From: Coprobacillus sp.
Lineage (GTDB): Bacteria; Bacillota_I; Bacilli_A; RFN20; CAG-826
Direction: 5' to 3'
DNA: 5,152 bases
NCBI GenBank assembly: GCA_021203745.1
Contig: JAJQAP010000057.1
Span: 1 to 5,152 of the forward strand
Shown here: positions 3,858 to 5,152 of the stretch, piece after piece
Layout of the letters: every line of letters begins with the position of its first letter
Position numbering within the stretch: the first letter of the stretch is position 1
Made by a program: the position numbers and the translations under genes
Notes under the pieces: generated by a model
The model's input: the letters and a program-made list of their open reading frames with translations, nothing else
What the model was told of the DNA's origin: nothing
Databases searched by the model: none

Positions 3858-5152
3858 GCCAATTTTAGTTTGTCTCAAACTCGACATATAAAGGAAAAGA
3901 AAGGTTATATCCTTCCCAAAAACGCAACATATTCACCTCTTGATCAAGACTTTTTAGGGTATGTCAGGGTTGGATGTAGTTCATTTAATGTCAGTGTCGG
4001 AGACGTTAAACATAATGTAGAAGAGATTAAAAATATCCTTCGTGACGCGAGTGAAAAACAAGTGAAGGTGCTTGTCTTTCCAGAACTTTGTCTCACAGGT
4101 TATACCTGTGGTGATCTCTTTTACTCTAATGATTTACAAAATCAATCCCTAAAAGGTCTTGATGAGTTACGTAAGTATTCTCTCCCACGCGATATTCTCT
4201 TTGCGGTGGGTCTTCCTCTAAAAAACAACAATAAACTATATAACTGCGCTGCCTTAATCTATAAAGGCGAGATTCTAGGGGTGTATGCAAAAAAATACCT
4301 TCCTCATAAAAATGAGTATTATGAAAATCGTCAATTTGAACCATATACCGAAGAGAACACAACCATAAACCTCTTTGGTAAAGAAGTAGTATTTGGTAAT
4401 AAATTCATTTTGCAAAACGCTGAATACTACAAAATGTGTATTGGGCTTGAAATATGCGAAGATCTTTGGGCTATCAATACACCATCCACTCAGCAAGCAT
4501 TAGCGGGAGCTAACATTATACTTAATCTCTCAGCGTCCAACGAAATCGCTGGAAAAAACGAATACCGCAAACAATTAATTTCCTACACTAGCTCCCGCTT
4601 ATGTTGTTCTTATATCTATGTTTCCTCTTCTCCAAGCGAATCAACAACTGATCTTATCTATTCTGCTTATAAAGGAATTTATGAAAATGGAGTGTTGCTA
4701 AAAGAATCTGAGTTATACCAAGATGGATTAATCTATACCGATGTCGATATCCTAGATTTAGAAAATAGCAGGGTAAGACTCTCATCATTTGAAAAGGATG
4801 GAGATTTAGATATCGATATAATCCCCTTCTCTATGAAGTTAAAAAACGATGAAATTTGTCGTACGTATCGTCAAAATGCATTCATTTATGATGAAAGTGA
4901 GCCAAAAGAAGTACTAGAAATGCAATCATATGGTTTAAAGAAAAGACTTGAAGCCACCCACACAAAAGAAGTGGTCGTGGGACTATCTGGAGGACTAGAC
5001 AGTGCACTTGCTCTAATTGTTTGCTGTAAAACATTCAAGTTAATGGGTTTACCTCTAGAAAATATCCACGCCGTTATTCTCCCCGCTTTTGCTAACAGCG
5101 GTAAAACCTTGCAAAATGCAAGAGAGCTTCCAAAAATCGTGGGAGTTTCATC
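3720..5152 (+). CDS. nadE: Phd/YefM antitoxin domain fused to glutamine-dependent NAD+ synthetase, C-terminus beyond window
   Basis: A single open frame of 477 codons reaches the window edge without a stop. Residues 1-46 are Phd/YefM-like (see the domain entry). Residues 47-77 are a linker. From about 78 the protein is a long-form NadE, starting GYVRVGCSSF. The nitrilase-type glutaminase shows its triad as Glu122 in FPELCLTGY, Lys191 in KKYLP and Cys246 in GLEICEDLW, with ESTTDL further on. The synthetase domain opens with the ATP-pyrophosphatase loop SGGLDS (423-428). NadE releases ammonia from glutamine and uses ATP to amidate nicotinate adenine dinucleotide, the last step to NAD+, in the cytosol. 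By family length roughly 200-250 residues are missing past the edge. Ordinary NadE proteins begin near residue 78 here, so about 75 residues are extra. No in-frame ATG exists between codon 40 and the NadE core, which supports translation from 3720 as a fusion. No toxin gene is adjacent. Confidence 0.93.
   Translation, partial: MSKIIPIKDLRDTNKISEICHSQDEPLFITKNGYSDLVVMSNDFYEANFSLSQTRHIKEKKGYILPKNATYSPLDQDFLGYVRVGCSSFNVSVGDVKHNVEEIKNILRDASEKQVKVLVFPELCLTGYTCGDLFYSNDLQNQSLKGLDELRKYSLPRDILFAVGLPLKNNNKLYNCAALIYKGEILGVYAKKYLPHKNEYYENRQFEPYTEENTTINLFGKEVVFGNKFILQNAEYYKMCIGLEICEDLWAINTPSTQQALAGANIILNLSASNEIAGKNEYRKQLISYTSSRLCCSYIYVSSSPSESTTDLIYSAYKGIYENGVLLKESELYQDGLIYTDVDILDLENSRVRLSSFEKDGDLDIDIIPFSMKLKNDEICRTYRQNAFIYDESEPKEVLEMQSYGLKKRLEATHTKEVVVGLSGGLDSALALIVCCKTFKLMGLPLENIHAVILPAFANSGKTLQNARELPKIVGVS

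Noticed and set aside
4126..4496. Two overlapping antisense reading frames (78 and 73 codons) opposite the NadE glutaminase domain.
   Set aside because: They lie wholly inside a conserved coding region, lack ribosome sites and resemble no family I recognise. They are shadows of NadE codons.
5085..5108. AFANSGKT in the NadE part matches the loose Walker A pattern [AG]x4GK[ST].
   Set aside because: It sits where NadE proteins carry a variable segment of the type F[AG]xSxxTxxNA just after the ATP-pyrophosphatase loop, and the following QNA fits that. It is a chance pattern match rather than an added NTPase.

Overview
This window comes from an AT-rich bacterial chromosome that uses the standard code, with ORFs ending in TAA or TAG. 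The closest fit is a low-GC Bacillota or Bacilli lineage, perhaps an uncultured gut Erysipelotrichales or RF39-like organism. That placement is inference from base composition, tRNA style (encoded CCA ends) and protein flavour, and no phylogenetic marker here proves it.

Layout. The left edge holds tRNA-Pro(CGG), followed by a two-way hairpin terminator shared with a convergent minus-strand gene. That gene encodes an MgtC/SapB-family membrane protein. Its promoter is clear (TTGACT, 16 bp, TAAAAT) and sits so close to the ATG that the mRNA should be leaderless. A perfect 9+9 bp inverted repeat covers the -35 box. Divergent from it, on the plus strand, is a two-gene operon. It encodes a multi-spanning DUF1624/HGSNAT-like acyltransferase and, after 9 nt and with a good Shine-Dalgarno, a 552-residue acyl-CoA synthetase-like adenylate-forming enzyme. 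Together they look like a module that activates an acid and transfers it to a sugar or other cell-envelope acceptor. Two tRNA-Leu genes (anticodons CAG and CAA) begin 8 nt after the ligase stop and end at a strong intrinsic terminator.

The most striking feature is the last gene, which runs off the right edge. It is one uninterrupted frame starting with about 46 residues of a Phd/YefM-type antitoxin (its DNA-binding half). After a short linker it continues as a long, glutamine-dependent NAD+ synthetase: a nitrilase-type glutaminase with E-K-C residues in place, then an ATP-pyrophosphatase domain with SGGLDS. The antitoxin's toxin-neutralising C-terminus is absent and no toxin gene is visible. 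Just before the start codon lies TGTACA, the core operator word of YefM, overlapping a second 12-bp palindrome and the likely -10 box. The simplest reading is a NAD synthetase that carries its own repressor domain and binds its own promoter. It would be analogous in logic, not in ancestry, to the fused NAD regulators NadR and NrtR.
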